Part shown: in pieces, positions 1-12,732 of the stretch
How positions within the stretch are numbered: position 1 is the stretch's first letter
How the letters are laid out: each line of letters opens with the position of its first letter
From: Glossina fuscipes
Taxonomy: Eukaryota; Arthropoda; Insecta; Diptera; Glossinidae
Direction of reading: 5' to 3'
Length of the DNA stretch: 64,000 nucleotides
NCBI RefSeq assembly: GCF_014805625.2
Contig: NW_023998415.1
Coordinates: forward strand, 24,445,659-24,509,658
Made by a program: the position numbers and the translations under genes
Notes under the pieces: generated by a model
What the model saw: the letters and a program-made list of their open reading frames with translations, nothing else
What the model was told of the DNA's origin: nothing
Database searches by the model: none

Positions 1-44
1 CTAATTCAGTCATTCGCTTCGTACAATACAGTAATAACAACAAA

Positions 45-1015
45 CAGCACATCACCATACCGAAAATTATACATTCCTTTTATGAATAATTGCATAACTT
101 TCATGAAAGCGCTCCTATTGGAAGAGGTCCCGAAACATCACATGAAGTATTTCAAATTTTGCAAACTTCATTTACTTGCCAAAAACTTTATTGTTCTTCA
201 GTTTTCGTCATAAAAATCTAGAAATTAGATCTTCTCTCCACATAAGCCTTTGCTTTTGATAACAACTCCTATATCGAAAAAATAGACCCATGGAAAACAA
301 ATTCCCTACCATTCATTTTTTTACCAAATTGATACTATGGACCAATTTTCCTTATAGAATTCAATCTTTTTCTGAAGAACTTGCTATTCATTGAGAAATC
401 TTTTTTACAGTGGGTTTCAAGAAATAGATCCATGTGTGTTTCGAATTGAGTCCACTTAATTTTTGCGTCAAAAATTACAATCATGAACAAATTTTCATCA
501 TAAAACTTTAAACTTTTTCGCATAACTAAGCTTACATTTCCTGAGAGTCCTTATATGTAGTGGTATCCAAAAAATACACCTCCATTGTCCAAATTCGATA
601 AATTTGGGATTTTGATCAACTTACTATTACGAACCAATTTTCATCATAAAATATTGGCAGACCACTTTACCATAGAAAGACTCGGCTTTCATAGGAACGG
701 TTATATGAGAGGAAGTTCAAAAAAAAATTGCTCTTGCCGAACCAAATTTTTCATATGAACAACTTTCTAAAATAAGATGTTATATGGGGGTATAATCCGG
801 AAAGCGGACCGATTCGCACCATTTTTAATAGCGTTCGTCCTTGGTCCATAGCGCTTCAGTGTAACAAACATAAATTGATGGAACATAAATTAAAATAGAA
901 AGGACAGACAGACGGAAAGACAGTCTTATATCGACTCAAAAAAAATGATTCTGAATCGGTGGATCCATTTTAAGCCCTGCTATCTCACTATCACAAGTAG
1001 TATAGAGTATAATAC
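45..1015 (-). repeat. dispersed repeat family A, copy 1 (near full length, reverse)
   Basis: The sequence ends at 880-1012 with GACAGACAGACGGAAAGACAG, then TGATTCTGAATCGG, GGATCCATTT and a TATAGAGTATA terminus; TTTTTAATAGCGTTCGTCCTTGG at about 820 is the inner hallmark. The order and the spacing match the other copies listed here. The start near 45 is approximate. No coding capacity is seen. Confidence 0.6.
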
Positions 1016-2159
1016 AAGCGAATGATTAATATCCATGTCTCGGAAATGCTGAAAGGTGCTATCATTCTATCGAAAAGACAGTTAGCTGCCACGAGTGGCT
1101 CTAAAGTTTAGGAATAAGTTGTATAACGGAAGGAAGTTTAATCAAGGCTAATGTTTAACAGGTTGTATATGCTTAAGAGTTTGTTAAGACAGTTGACAAA
1201 TGAATTCGAAATATTTATTTAATTATTTATATAAAATATGTAGCTTTTGTTCTTTCTATTTTTAAACGTACAGAATTTATATGCAAATAAATGGAAACAC
1301 ATGCATTGGCAAATTAACCCATTCATGGGCGAAATACCTTTCTTTTTTTTTTTTCTCTTTTTTTTTTGTTTATTTGTTTGTTTGCTTTAAAAAGCCAATA
1401 CCTGTCTGCAACATTTTATTTAAAAATTTATTCTAATAAACTACAAATATTTGTGCATTCATTTATTATGAATCATCTACATTTAGGTAAACCGAACTAA
1501 GGAACGTATTTCCATAATTAAATACATGAAGAAGATTCTATTCATTACAAAAAAACAGTTGTATTTACATTGTTGGCGTGTATTTACATTGAAAAGAAAA
1601 AAAAACAAACAACAATCCATTTTTCCTAAAATAAATATATATACAAAAATAGAAAGCACATACCTATGTATATACATAGTAAGTAAATGCATACATACCG
1701 CCAGGATTCGAATGAGAATATATTTGTTTTTAGCGTAATATCTTAATAGCTAGGGATACCTGGGATCAGCTGACGAGACTCGATGTCGAATAATTCGAGC
1801 GATGTACCGAGTAGTGAGTTTACGGTAATCGATAGATTACTCATTTTGTTATAACTTTTATATCGAGTAAAAAATTGCTCGATCAGAAAGCTGCTGTCGA
1901 GTATCGAATATCTTTGAAGGCAATGAAAACAAACATTGTTACAAAATGCACATATCTGATACAATTAATAAATATGAGGACTACATAATCACATCCATGA
2001 CGGAAATTTCAAGATGTTGGGAAAAAGCATACAATTATTTTCAATACTTTTCATTTCTGACCCCATCAAATTAAAAGGGTTTTCTGAAAAAGAAACTAAG
2101 AGAAAACCTTCTGGGATATAGTGTAAGTAAAATTGAAAAGGAAATCAGAAATTTTCATA
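1016..2159. other. intergenic, nothing recognised
   Basis: AT-rich DNA with T runs at 1341-1368. A patch at 1770-1915 is unusually rich in CGA/GAG steps (TCGAG, CGATG, TCGAGTATCGA) and holds the short palindrome GTAATCGATAGATTAC; its origin is unknown. Confidence 0.5.
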
Positions 2160-2480
2160 CGCTATTTGGGTGTTTGTGCGAGTGCATCCAATACCCGCAG
2201 AGACTTAAAATAGATCCACCTTTTATTATACCGACCAATTCAGGATTACACGCTGAAGAGATCTAAACCTGTCTGTCCATCGGTCTGTCTTGCTTTCTTG
2301 TGTTCAACCTGCAAGCTACAGTTTTTGAGATATTTTGATGAAATTCGGTACACTGACATGATTTGGTCCAAGGATAAACGCCACTGAAAATAATTCAGAT
2401 TGAATCACTTTTTCAACCACGTCATATAGAGATCACTTTACCTTGAAAAGCCATTATGTGAGTAACTGTATTCAAGAAAG
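2160..2480 (+). repeat. dispersed repeat family A, copy 2 (partial, forward)
   Basis: GACTTAAAATAGATCCACC at about 2203 is followed by a CTGTCTGTCCATCGGTCTG tract, then GCTACAGTTTTTGAGATAT and TTCGGTACACTGACATG, and an AAGGATAAACGCCACTGAAAA block. These are the same landmarks in the same order as in the other forward copies. The 3' part is lost or diverged. Confidence 0.6.
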
Positions 2481-3189
2481 TGGTTTAGGGTATTCAATGG
2501 TGCGCCATACGGTTTTTCATTGTTTTAAGCATGTAAGTGTGCTTAGTAAAACTATTATCATATAAATTCTGTAGATCAACGTTTGTTTAGACCAAGATTC
2601 AATGCAATAAGTGCAGAGGAAAAGAATGCTTTGGGAGAGTTTATGACCCAGCACTCAGTTTTGGTCAAAAATACGCTCCGCAACACCTTACGCGGCAGGC
2701 AAGAACTTAAAAACATCTGACAAGATCTGTCAGTAAAATGGAATGCATTAGGTCCTTGGCATCCTCCATCCTTTGTTTCCTTTTTTCTTCTTCTTTTCAT
2801 TTAATTGGATTCATATTGTTATTCACGTACTAGTGATATCACAAGTGTTTCGTCGAACGATGAGACTTTTCTCGGTTCAATAGCAATCGAGTTGTATAAA
2901 CCCATAAAACGTAAATACCAAGGATGACTTAGTCTTAGGAAATAAGGTAAAATCGCGATGGCTATCCTGAAGAAACTAACATTTGGGACAAGTTTATGAG
3001 ACTCGATTTATTAACATCTATTATATCAGATAGTAAAGTAAATGGATGCGTTTCGTCATTTATTACGGCACGTGTATGTATATCTTGTTTGTTAGGTTTT
3101 TAATTACAATGACCAAAAATGTCACATTTGCACCTTTGATGGTCATTACATAAACACAAAAAGATAGCGATAGGCACCTTTCTGTTGAG
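2480..3189. other. intergenic, nothing recognised
   Basis: No frame, repeat end or RNA gene could be identified. Confidence 0.5.
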
Positions 3190-4075
3190 TACAGTGAGTC
3201 TCATTAATATGGAGTTTTTCCGCTCGACAAAAAGTAAACGCTTGTTAAATCTAGTTCATAGTCCAAATATAAAAATTTATTTTCCTATTTTCCACTACTA
3301 GAGAATACATATTAATATATATATATATATATATGAAAACAAAAAAGAAAGCCACCGAGCAAAACATTATTCTAGTAGCCAAGAAAATTGAATAATTTCA
3401 ACAACTCAATAAACACAACGTCATTAATATTGGGTTCTTTTCATATAAGGAATGGTACGAAGATAGAAAACAGCATATTATTAAAAATTAATATTCGCGT
3501 GAGGTGTCCTTTTTTCTTGTGTAGGAAACAGGGATCTTACTCCATTCTTCTTGGAGCCTATTCTTCACTTCTTAGACGGATAAGATTGAGTGTTTTCGCT
3601 TAGGCCGATCTAATTCATCCTACATACTTTTGATGGGGTTCATACTTGGCGATTGGGGAGGAGGGTGCAGTACTTTGGAGCAGTTATATAAGAGACATTC
3701 TTGAATAAAGCGGGACTTATACTTGAGCTCGTTCTCTTGGTAGAATTTGAAAGCTTCCAAAATATCAAGTCTATTGTCTATAGTGTCTTCCAAATTTTCC
3801 TTCAACATTCTTTAATAATCCTCCTTGTCTAGAATGCCATCCATAAACACAAGTTTTACGAATCGATTGGCTCCAACGCATACCCAAACTATAACATGAC
3901 CGAACATTGCCTTGTTCGCTGTAAGCCTTTGGTGCAAGAATGTAATAGAAAACTAGATCTGGTGTGTTGAGATCTGGTCGATTGGTTAATTCGATTAGAA
4001 TCGTTCGCTGCCCCAAAAACGAATACAATGAAAAATAAGACAGTACAAGGTCAGTGAAGCATTTTGACAAATTTA
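3190..4075 (-). mobile_element. decayed Tc1-like transposon
   Basis: On the minus strand, conceptual frames give HVIVWVCVGANRFVKLVFMDG, then LKENLEDTIDN, then LLYNCSKVLHPPPQSP and MNPI, then RKHSILSV and LQEEWSKIPVS, in the order of a Tc1 transposase C-terminal half. Stops and frameshifts separate the blocks. The catalytic DNxPKH/E context is degraded. At 3190-3212 a TACAGTGAGTCTCATTAA sequence has the TA-CAGTG form of a Tc1 terminus and may be the 3' end. I found no matching inverted end above 4075, so the 5' part is lost or too diverged. Confidence 0.72.
3314..3334 (+). repeat. (AT)n microsatellite
   Basis: An uninterrupted AT run of about 20 bp within the 3' part of the Tc1-like relic. 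Confidence 0.9.
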
Positions 4076-4559
4076 ATTTATAAGTACCAAGCAGTGGGAA
4101 CGTACGAATTATAATTTATTTGATGAGTCGCTTTTTACAAGGTACGATGTTACGGTCTTTTTAGAATTTGCCATAACCCCAGGAAGCTAACACATTGGCC
4201 CGGGGTTTATACGTAAATACCATCTTTCAAAACTGCCCTTCATGCTCTCTCTCAGAGAGACAGCCATCAACATATCGTGCTGTTTGCATCGATTTGCGAC
4301 AGACAAACGTACTCTACAATATCAGAATTTGAATTATTGCTCCGCTTCTCGTATTCTCCAGATCGAGATAATCGATCGAAAGCTGGAAAGCTGGTCATTG
4401 CGGGAACTGAAGCGTATGCTCAAGGCGTTCACAACATTACGACAGCGGTATCACCTTTAAAGGAATCTATGCCGATTAAAAAAGTCCAATTCTGCAAAAA
4501 AAATATATTCTTCTTAGTTAGTTGCGGGAATTATTGAACGCAGCAAACTGTTACTGTTA
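4076..4559. other. intergenic, possible transposon remnant
   Basis: Position beside the Tc1-like relic suggests this could be its lost 5' half, but no Tc1 N-terminal motif is readable in any frame. Confidence 0.3.
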
Positions 4560-5060
4560 CTAATTGGATAATGTCAAGGCATTGTCAACAAAACTCTTGG
4601 ACTTGACATATTTCGCTATACGATATACATATGTGCTTATAGGTCCGGGTTTGGAAAGCACTTTAAATTTGGTACCATCGCCCAGTTACTGATTACAACT
4701 TTGTCAAAAGCATTGTCCCTGAACGCAGGCTGCAATTGGGTCAATTTAACTTCATAGACCCCATAAAGTATATATTTTTTAATTAGCATCAAATTCTAAA
4801 TCGATTTAAGCGTATCCATCTGTCCATCTGTTCGTCTGCCCAACTGTGTAATATGTGTGGCGAACATTCACAAAACGATTTGAAAATGGCCTGAACAGTT
4901 CAAAGGACACACTTACGTTTCAGCAAAAACCGAGAAAACCTTTTCTTTCAAAGTTTTTGGGTCGTTACTCATTTAGACTACAGCAGATACCCTGCACAAA
5001 ATCACCTCCACGCCCACCCAATGTCATTGGCTATGGGAATTTAGTTTGTTCCTTTATTTA
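4560..5060 (+). repeat. GTCY-type dispersed repeat, group B (mini-me-like), copy at 4.8 kb
   Basis: CATAGACCCCATAAAGTATA is followed by a short AT stretch, ATCGATTTAAGCGTATCCAT, then TCTGTCCATCTGTTCGTCTG. An AT stretch followed by a (GTCY)n tract is the layout described for mini-me/DINE-1 elements of Diptera. Downstream come AAAGGACACACTTACG and a CACGCCCACCCAATG block also seen in other group-B copies. Confidence 0.5.
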
Positions 5061-5577
5061 AGTATTTTTTAGTATAACGCTGATGGACATAAGAGATGCA
5101 ATCTTTCTTTTTTAGTTCTTTTAAAATAAAGAGGCTGATTGTACAAGCTGCAGCTACCGCCCGATATAATTCATTCACTTATTTGTTGATAGTAGTTATG
5201 GGCCCAATATTTGATTCATTTTCAAATTTGCCCAATATATTTTGTTAAATTAAAATTTAAACCGCAACTTGAAACCTTAAAGAAAAATTTATGAATTTTT
5301 TATTACCTGAGTGTGATAAGATAAAATTTGCGATCGCATTTGTTTTCTTAGATGAGATTGTAGACACACGATTGCAGCGGACTTCCATATTGCCAGATAA
5401 GACCTCCAAAACGTATGTCTGTGTGTTATAAACGCTTACCAAAGTTAAAATTCTACTGAAGATTTTTCTTTTATTTCGATATTAAAATTTCGAGGCATGA
5501 CGATGCCGCAGTAATGTAGTGGTTGAACAGCAAATAGTCTGCTATTACCTCAAGTCCCGTTACTCATACCTTTTTTT

Positions 5578-6650
5578 TTATACCCTACATCACATATGTG
5601 ACACTCGGAAGTACTTAAGATAGACCCATCTTTAATTAAAACGATCTAAGCTTGTCTGTCCGTCTGTTTACTGTCCATGTAAACGCCTGCATGCCTTCAA
5701 CCTACAAGTCGCAACTTCTGAGACATTTTCATACAATTTATTTATGACACTGACGTGCTTTGGGAGGACGGGAGGCGAATGCTATTGAAAATGGCTCCGA
5801 TCGGCAAACTTTTTGGACTATTTTTCACATAATATTTTATTTTGAGAAGCTGGCTTAGGAGAAAAAGATGCATTTATTACAATTTTTCGACAAAAGTCGC
5901 TAAGTATTTTAACTTTCTAACTTGGTATGGAAAATTTAGTTTTGCTAAGGTACCTTTGCTAAGGTATCCCCTCTCATATAAGCGGGCCCACGATAGCTAT
6001 ACCTTTATATTGTCAAAATGCTTCATTTTCAATATTTCATGGTGAAAACTGACAAAAACGTCAAGTCTATTGAATGTGGACCACGTCAACCTATTTTTAG
6101 AAAAAATCTAAGCCCGTATACGGCAAAAAGACCTAATTGTTAATGTTTTATGATGAAAATTTATTTATGGTAGTAATTTGACGTAAAAATCAAGTGGGCC
6201 AAATTTGAATCACATGAATCTATTTCTTGGACGCCACTCCATATAACATTTCTTATAATTAATAAGCTCTTAAGAAAATGATTTAATTTTTAATAGTTTA
6301 TGATGCTAGTTAGGTTATATTAGCAGGTTAGCAAAAAAAAATTAACGGTAGGAAATTTGAATCAGATAGATTTATTTTTTAGACTCTTACATATATACTC
6401 GTGATCATGCAAAGCAAGATCTTATATGAAGAGAAAGTCTATGTTCTAGTTTTCTATAACGGAAAATAAAAAATGAGAAAATCTTGGGGAAATAAACGAA
6501 AATTTTCAAAAATTTGGAAAATCCTCCAGTTTGCGGGCTTTTACGGAAAGTATGTCTTTGCGAGAAACTATTGCGTAATTTGTGGTGTATTATTACGAGT
6601 TAATAAAATTGTAGCAGATAGAGTAGTGTAGGATATCTAATAGTCTGCCT
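5578..6650 (+). repeat. dispersed repeat family A, copy 3 (near full length, forward)
   Basis: This is the best forward copy, about 1.07 kb. It starts with TATACCCTACATCACATATG and a small hairpin-like end. Then come ACTTAAGATAGACCCATC, a TCTGTCCGTCTG tract, CAAGTCGCAACTTCTGAGA, GACACTGACG and GCGAATGCTATTGAAAATGG. It ends near TAGTCTGCCTTGCC at about 6640. The body holds only short AT-rich frames. Confidence 0.65.
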
Positions 6651-7235
6651 TGCCTTTTTCACTTTTGGTAAAGTAAAACATAAAGTAAAGCTAATAAATC
6701 TTAATTTAAAATTTATGACGATAGCATGAAAAGGGTTGAACCAAAAAATAACATAACGTTAACTAATCGGAAATGGTAATAGACGTGCATATGAATCGAA
6801 CGAATATCGAATTTTGAACGCGTAAAACTTCAATATTTTTACATATATTTAATATTTAGCAGTGATATTATCACGCTAATGGATTTCTAAAATTTCGCTT
6901 CAAGGCGAGTATAGCATTTCTGTATATATTTATGGAATATTGTTTATGTGCAAGCAAAGCACACCCATGTTCAATTTCAGACCTATGAACTTATTATATT
7001 TGCTAAGTAAATACGTATACTTTAATGATTCACTCTGACTTCGCTTAAGTTTTGTTTTTGTTTTCGTTTTTTTTTTTTTTCATCATTTTTATTGTTTTAT
7101 CTCTACACGCAAACGAACACATCATCATTAGCACAATCAGAAAGTGTTGTGGTTCCTCAATACACTTCTGCTAATGCATACATAACATACGTTTTGTATT
7201 TAATTTTAAAAATAAAAAAAAATAAAAAAAAAACC

Positions 7236-7298
7236 CCACACACACACACACACACATAAAAGTGCATCTGTATTGCGTTGTGCAAATTATTGTGTGTT

Positions 7299-7393
<95 letters not shown>

Positions 7394-7412
7394 TTGTGTT
7401 TGTGTTTGTGTG
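7236..7412 (+). repeat. (CA)n then (TG)n, inverted dinucleotide tracts
   Basis: A (CA)10 run at 7236-7256 is followed after about 44 bp by a TG tract of about 90 bp (7300-7391) with degenerate TTTGTG extensions to 7412. The two are complementary, so a single strand could fold back. The two long frames here (Cys-Val and Thr-His repeats) are artefacts of the microsatellite. Confidence 0.95.
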
Positions 7413-7669
7413 CATAATTTCGTTTACATTTCCACATACATATAAGCATAAAAGGAGAGTTTCTTAAACTTTTCTTCTGCAATCTTTTAAACTCTAAACA
7501 CATAACCCATTATTTTTGAATTTTCAAACGCATTTTCCAACTGAATAAATATTCAAATATTTTGTAACGTTTATCATTTTCGACTTCAAATAGTTGCAGT
7601 TAAGCTAACAAAGACGTTTGGAAAATGCTTTATCCTGTTTTATAGATAGTTAAGGAAAAACGAAGTGAA

Positions 7670-7867
7670 AAGATTTTAGTCGGGCTACTGTTCGGTCGAC
7701 TGTTAAATACCCTCATTAAACGCAGAGACGAGCAGAAACATTTTCTGAACCGATCGATATAATAAAAAGTGGATCTATCTTCCTGCCCTCTCCTGCCCTT
7801 CTTCTTTGTTACACACGTCAGATACACAAACTTACTACATCCTTTACCACAAATGATGAAGAGTGTA
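7670..7867 (-). repeat. dispersed repeat family A, copy 4 (internally deleted, reverse)
   Basis: Both ends are kept with nearly everything between deleted: AGTCGGGCTACTGTTCGG at the left, then TTTCTGAACCGATCGATAT, AAAAGTGGATCTATCTT and a CACAAATGATG terminus. The remnant is about 0.2 kb against about 1.07 kb for copy 3. Confidence 0.6.
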
Positions 7868-10289
7868 AAAATCTCATCTCTGACTAACAGAGTTATCTGA
7901 TTGATATTAAGGTTATGTATAAGCGATCATTACGAATTTGCGAATTGGAATTATCCCCTTCTTGTCACTTTTCGGCAACAAAATTATATTAATTATTATA
8001 CGGATTTTGTATATTTTTAAGTAGCTCTTTCAAGATATGGCCAGCGAGCGCTTTAATCAATTTAAACAATGTTGTTCAAGGTTTTCTAAAAATAGCAAAT
8101 AACAAGGTCCGACATATTGGTACCAAAAAAAACTCTATTTACAATAAAATTTTTTCACTTTGGTTTTTTCGTGCATAGGCGTTAACAGTTATGATATTCT
8201 TTTGTCATTTCTACGAAAAGGTGTTGCACTGAATTATGCTCGATAAAGAACATAATCGTTTATATTATTATATTATTGTACGAGTGGCCGTCCTATTATA
8301 CGCAACTTGTTAGATCACTATTTACGCAGCTTTGTTTACGGGCCACAATTTTGAACATATTTTCATGAAATTTAATGCAAAGCTGTTAAAATTATCCCGG
8401 ATCATCGCACCGCTTTTCCAACCATTTCCCATATAGCGCCTTATTTTGAAAAATCGTTATACGGATAAATGTATTAAGCGATGTGCTGCCGGATATTTAA
8501 TGGGGGACCATGGCCCGCTATAGTGTTTTTACTCGTTTTTCAATTAAGTTATATACATATATATACATGTATCTATTCATGTATGTGCATAGGTATGAAA
8601 ATGTGTTTCTAAAGTTTTATATATATATATACATATCTTCTCTACGAACGCAAGATTGCAAGAAAAAATCAATTTATGCATAAAAAAATGTAATAGCTGC
8701 TCGAGTTGGAAGTCCATATCGCTGACGTAATCAAAAGCGGAATTATTACTTTGCCTAAATGATCGCACACACTACTATACCGTTTATCACTTTCACCGTA
8801 GCATAACTCTTGTCTTCAGTCCGCCTAACAGACACAAGTCGAGAAATTCCAAAGCACCATAAGCTAAGCTGATCTGAACAGTTTGTATTATCTATGAATG
8901 CATATGTGTGCAATAACATTTTCCCGCCATTACAAGCCCACATTACATGCCATTGATCTTGAAATATTGTCCAAGAAAGGTATCTACAATGAAGTCTACT
9001 TTCTGGGCTCATGTCTTGAAGACTGGAAAAAAACATTCTGCCGAAATTAAAAGTAATTTTATCCTTTCTTGCTTATATGTATGTACCTTCGGGCAACCAA
9101 CAAACAAACTTGGGAATTCCTGATTGATGTATGTACGGTTATAACGTGGCATATACGCTTGCACTTCAACGCTTTTCATATGCAAATACGTAACTGATCT
9201 CGTTTTACCCCCGTTCTTTACTTGTACTATAATTTTTTTACAATTTTACTTTGTTGCTAAGGTAGATTTCTATATTGTACTAAATTGTCTTTGTTATAAA
9301 GAAAATCTTATTGTGTTGCGTTCGTCGCTTCAACTCAGTTTTTATGGTCTTTTGTCTTTTTTTTTTTTTGTTCCTCGGCATCTCATACGTTGCGGTTACA
9401 ATTGACTTTGACGGTACTTGTACCCCTTCAATTGGTTTCACATATGCATATGAATATGTAACTAACTGTGCATGTATTGTACAGCTTATTAATTCAATAT
9501 TCAACACCGACAGATGGAGTTTAGTGCATTTCGTTGTTCGATTTGTGACATCCAGAAATAAGAAAACCCACAGCCTTTGATTTCATTGCAACTTTCATTG
9601 ATCGCACATATTGTGATATTGTGATAGAAAGTTTATGATCGACAAATGAATGCAGTCCGCCCACAAGCCGCCTACAAATTAACAAATTGAAAAATCAAAG
9701 TAAATTATTTCCGCAGGTAAGTTAAATAAAAACTTTGCTGCAAATACTTGGAATGGAAGGAAAATTAATTCGATTAATAAGTTTTGAGAGAGCAAACAAA
9801 AAGTTTATAATTTTTTGATCGTAATTATCATCTGCAAAGTAGAGTAGTGTAGAGTAGAGAAGCGAAGAATGGAATAGAATAGAATTTTGGACAATCGACC
9901 AAAAAGACATTTGTCTATATAATAAGTTGTTGCATGTATTTTGATCAATTTTTAATTTGAAAAAAGGCATTTACTGACAAAAATTGGGACAATGTATGTT
10001 AATCAAAATATTTTCAATCATTTTCTAAAATTTTTTCCCTCTTTCTGGCAATATATCTCTATTATAATGTAAGTACGAAAATCGAAATAAATTTCCCTTA
10101 GCCATATGTCAAGAATCCCGCTTAACAAGTGAAGCTAGTTTATTTTTGCGATAACAAGATCACTTCAATCCTTATTCTCAAAAAAAAATTGACTCTGATT
10201 TGATTTGACTGATTATTGCATACTTAAAACTGAAGACCGATTCGGGCACTTTTATCGAATTTTTTCTTTTACTTATGGAAACAAGCAAG
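7868..10289. other. intergenic, nothing recognised
   Basis: Short AT repeats only (8618-8634). Short open frames on both strands have no recognisable motif and no splice context. Confidence 0.5.
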
Positions 10290-10979
10290 AACATTTTAGT
10301 CCGGCAAGGTCGACACCTAAATACCTTACACCACATATTCTAACACATTCCTTATTTTTATGCAAAATTACTGTTACGGGTCAATTTTCATCACCACAAA
10401 ATAAAACTTCGACCTTTCTGCTCTACAAAGGATCAATTTTCGTGAAAATCCTTTTGGAGAGTAGGATCCGAAAATACAGTTCATTTTTTCATGTTAAATT
10501 ACTATTATCATGCGTCATGACGCATTGAATATTATACCTTCTGTCGTATGAACTTCCGTTTTCGTTATATGAGAGGGCGCTCAAAAAATTGACCGTTCAG
10601 CTGGTCCAAAGTTCTCATACCAATTTAGAATGCCGAAATACTACTTCTTAGGCACTTTTGGCGAGAAATTTTGAAAATTGCAAATTTTTCTCATATAACG
10701 AGTTTTCAGAAGAGGGACGATCCAAATTATTTTCAACAGGGTCCGTCCTTGGATCAAAACACGTCAATGTACCAAATTTCATCGATATATCTCAAAAATT
10801 GCGACTTGTTGCTTAAACACAAATTAAAGTGAACCGACACACAGGCTTAGATCAATTCAGATTATAATTCTGAATCGATAGGTATAATAAAAGGTGGGGC
10901 TATCGCAAGCTCCCCTGCATGTTACATACATCTGCACTAACTTAATATGCTCCGCACCATAAGTGCGGTAGGGTATAAC
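10290..10979 (-). repeat. dispersed repeat family A, copy 5 (reverse)
   Basis: The left end TTAGTCCGGCAAGGTCGACA is followed by AGGGTCCGTCCTTGGATC, CAATGTACCAAATTTCATCG, CTCAAAAATTGCGACTTG, TTCTGAATCGATAGGTATAA and AAGGTGGGGCTATC. The right end is a clear hairpin (CCGCAC...GTGCGG family, CGCACCATAAGTGCGG at about 10956) followed by TAGGGTATAA. The copy is about 0.69 kb, so part of the interior is missing. Confidence 0.65.
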
Positions 10980-11497
10980 AAGGAAGATTACCTCAGCTCA
11001 GCGAGAGAGTAAAAAGATAGTTAACGGGCTTCAACAGGAACTTTACCGGGAAAGGCCTAAAAACTTTTTACTGTTGATTTCGAGTAACATTTCTCGTCTC
11101 AAATTCCCAATGCGTCGACTGGGTGTTACGCAAGACTTTTTCGAACATATTGAGCAAATCTTACTTAAAGCTTCGCATTGCTCATAATTTTTCAACTTTT
11201 TTTTGCCTGCCCAATATATTTGTAATTGCCAGGACTATCCAAACTCCGGCGCTTTAAAGAATTAAAAAATTTTTATATCATTTTCATTCCATTCATTTGA
11301 ATTACATCCCTACTACACTACCAGATCTTACTAATTAACTTACATTCTTGCGACTAAGATGAATGATATTGAACTTGATTTCATTGTATATTTGGCCATG
11401 ATGTAGTGCTCCCAAGGACTACAGATGATATTCATCGATAACGCGCTTATATGAGCGAATCTATCAAAGTAAAAATACAAATATTTTATGGTTAGCT

Positions 11498-11535
11498 TAT
11501 ATATATATATATATATATGTATATGTATATACATA
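11498..11535 (+). repeat. (AT)n / ATGTAT microsatellite
   Basis: An AT run followed by ATGTATATGTATATACATATG, itself partly palindromic. Similar compound AT tracts are at 8618-8634 and 60580-60622. Confidence 0.85.
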
Positions 11536-12632
11536 TGTAGAGCAGACATAACATATGGCCGCATTACGGAATCATTTCATCAGACTCTTGTGTCATTCGC
11601 TTAATCACAAGTATTACCGATAATGTCTAGGCAATAACTCATATTTTTAACTTTTATATTCTTGATAATTTTATATTGATAATAGGTGGGATTAAGTGAA
11701 ATTAATTTTAGTTTATTTCTACCAAAATTTTGTGAAAAAAACTTTAGTGACTTTGGAATTAGCTCAGCTCAACGTCAAGCTATCCATTACTCATCGTTAT
11801 GTAACAGATATTGTGATACGGTTATCTTTACCTTTTAAGCGGAAGCGCACGCAATTGAAATCTGCTGAGGGATAGCTGTTTCATGCTCTAATGAATGAAA
11901 TTCAATCTAGAAACTTTCAAGCACATATTCATTTTATAGAAAATGAAATATAAGATATGTATAACTTTAACATTTACGGGACAATTAATGATTTTCATGA
12001 AATGGATGGATGGAATAATGAACCTAAGTAATGAAATTTTAAATTTTAAGTTTTTCAATTATTTTTCCAGCTTCTCCATATGTGGTAGGCGCGATTGAAT
12101 ACAGACGGAATGGTTCACATTTTTCTCAAATCTATCATTTGCTCCACTTGTTCAGTTACTAAGTATGCTTCAATATATAATAAGATTTTTCTTAAGACTA
12201 TCAAAACTAGGAGGCTTGAAAACTTTGAATCTTCTTCCACTGGAGCGCAACGAACGAACGAACATACGAATTAAGAACTATTCGCAAGCATGCAGAACGT
12301 GTAAAATTTATAAACTTGGAAAAGAAAGGCATTTCGAACGGCATTCTCATGTTTACCGTTGGACATAACAAAACCATTTACAGTGAAAATTTTCTGAATC
12401 GTCGCGAATCGTAAAAACATACGAACATAGAAAGATGAGATGTGGCGTAAACATTCCTTGATCGATTAAGAATACGACGTTTAAAAATGGGCGCGGTCGC
12501 TACACATACGCACACACAATGCAAACTAAAACCCTGACAAAAGATAACATAAACATATTTTCAAAAATCATTGATCACTTCTATGTTCAGTCGACGTGGA
12601 AAAGTGGTTCCACTCGATGTACTACAGAGAAA

Positions 12633-12732
12633 NNNNNNNNNNNNNNNNNNNNNNNNNNNNNNNNNNNNNNNNNNNNNNNNNNNNNNNNNNNNNNNNNNNN
12701 NNNNNNNNNNNNNNNNNNNNNNNNNNNNNNNN
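12633..12732. other. assembly gap (100 N)
   Basis: Exactly 100 N, a conventional placeholder of unknown real length. Frames crossing it are meaningless. Confidence 0.99.

Noticed and set aside
7273..7503. Cys-Val and Thr-His repeat proteins on either strand
   Set aside because: Pure translation of the TG/CA microsatellite.
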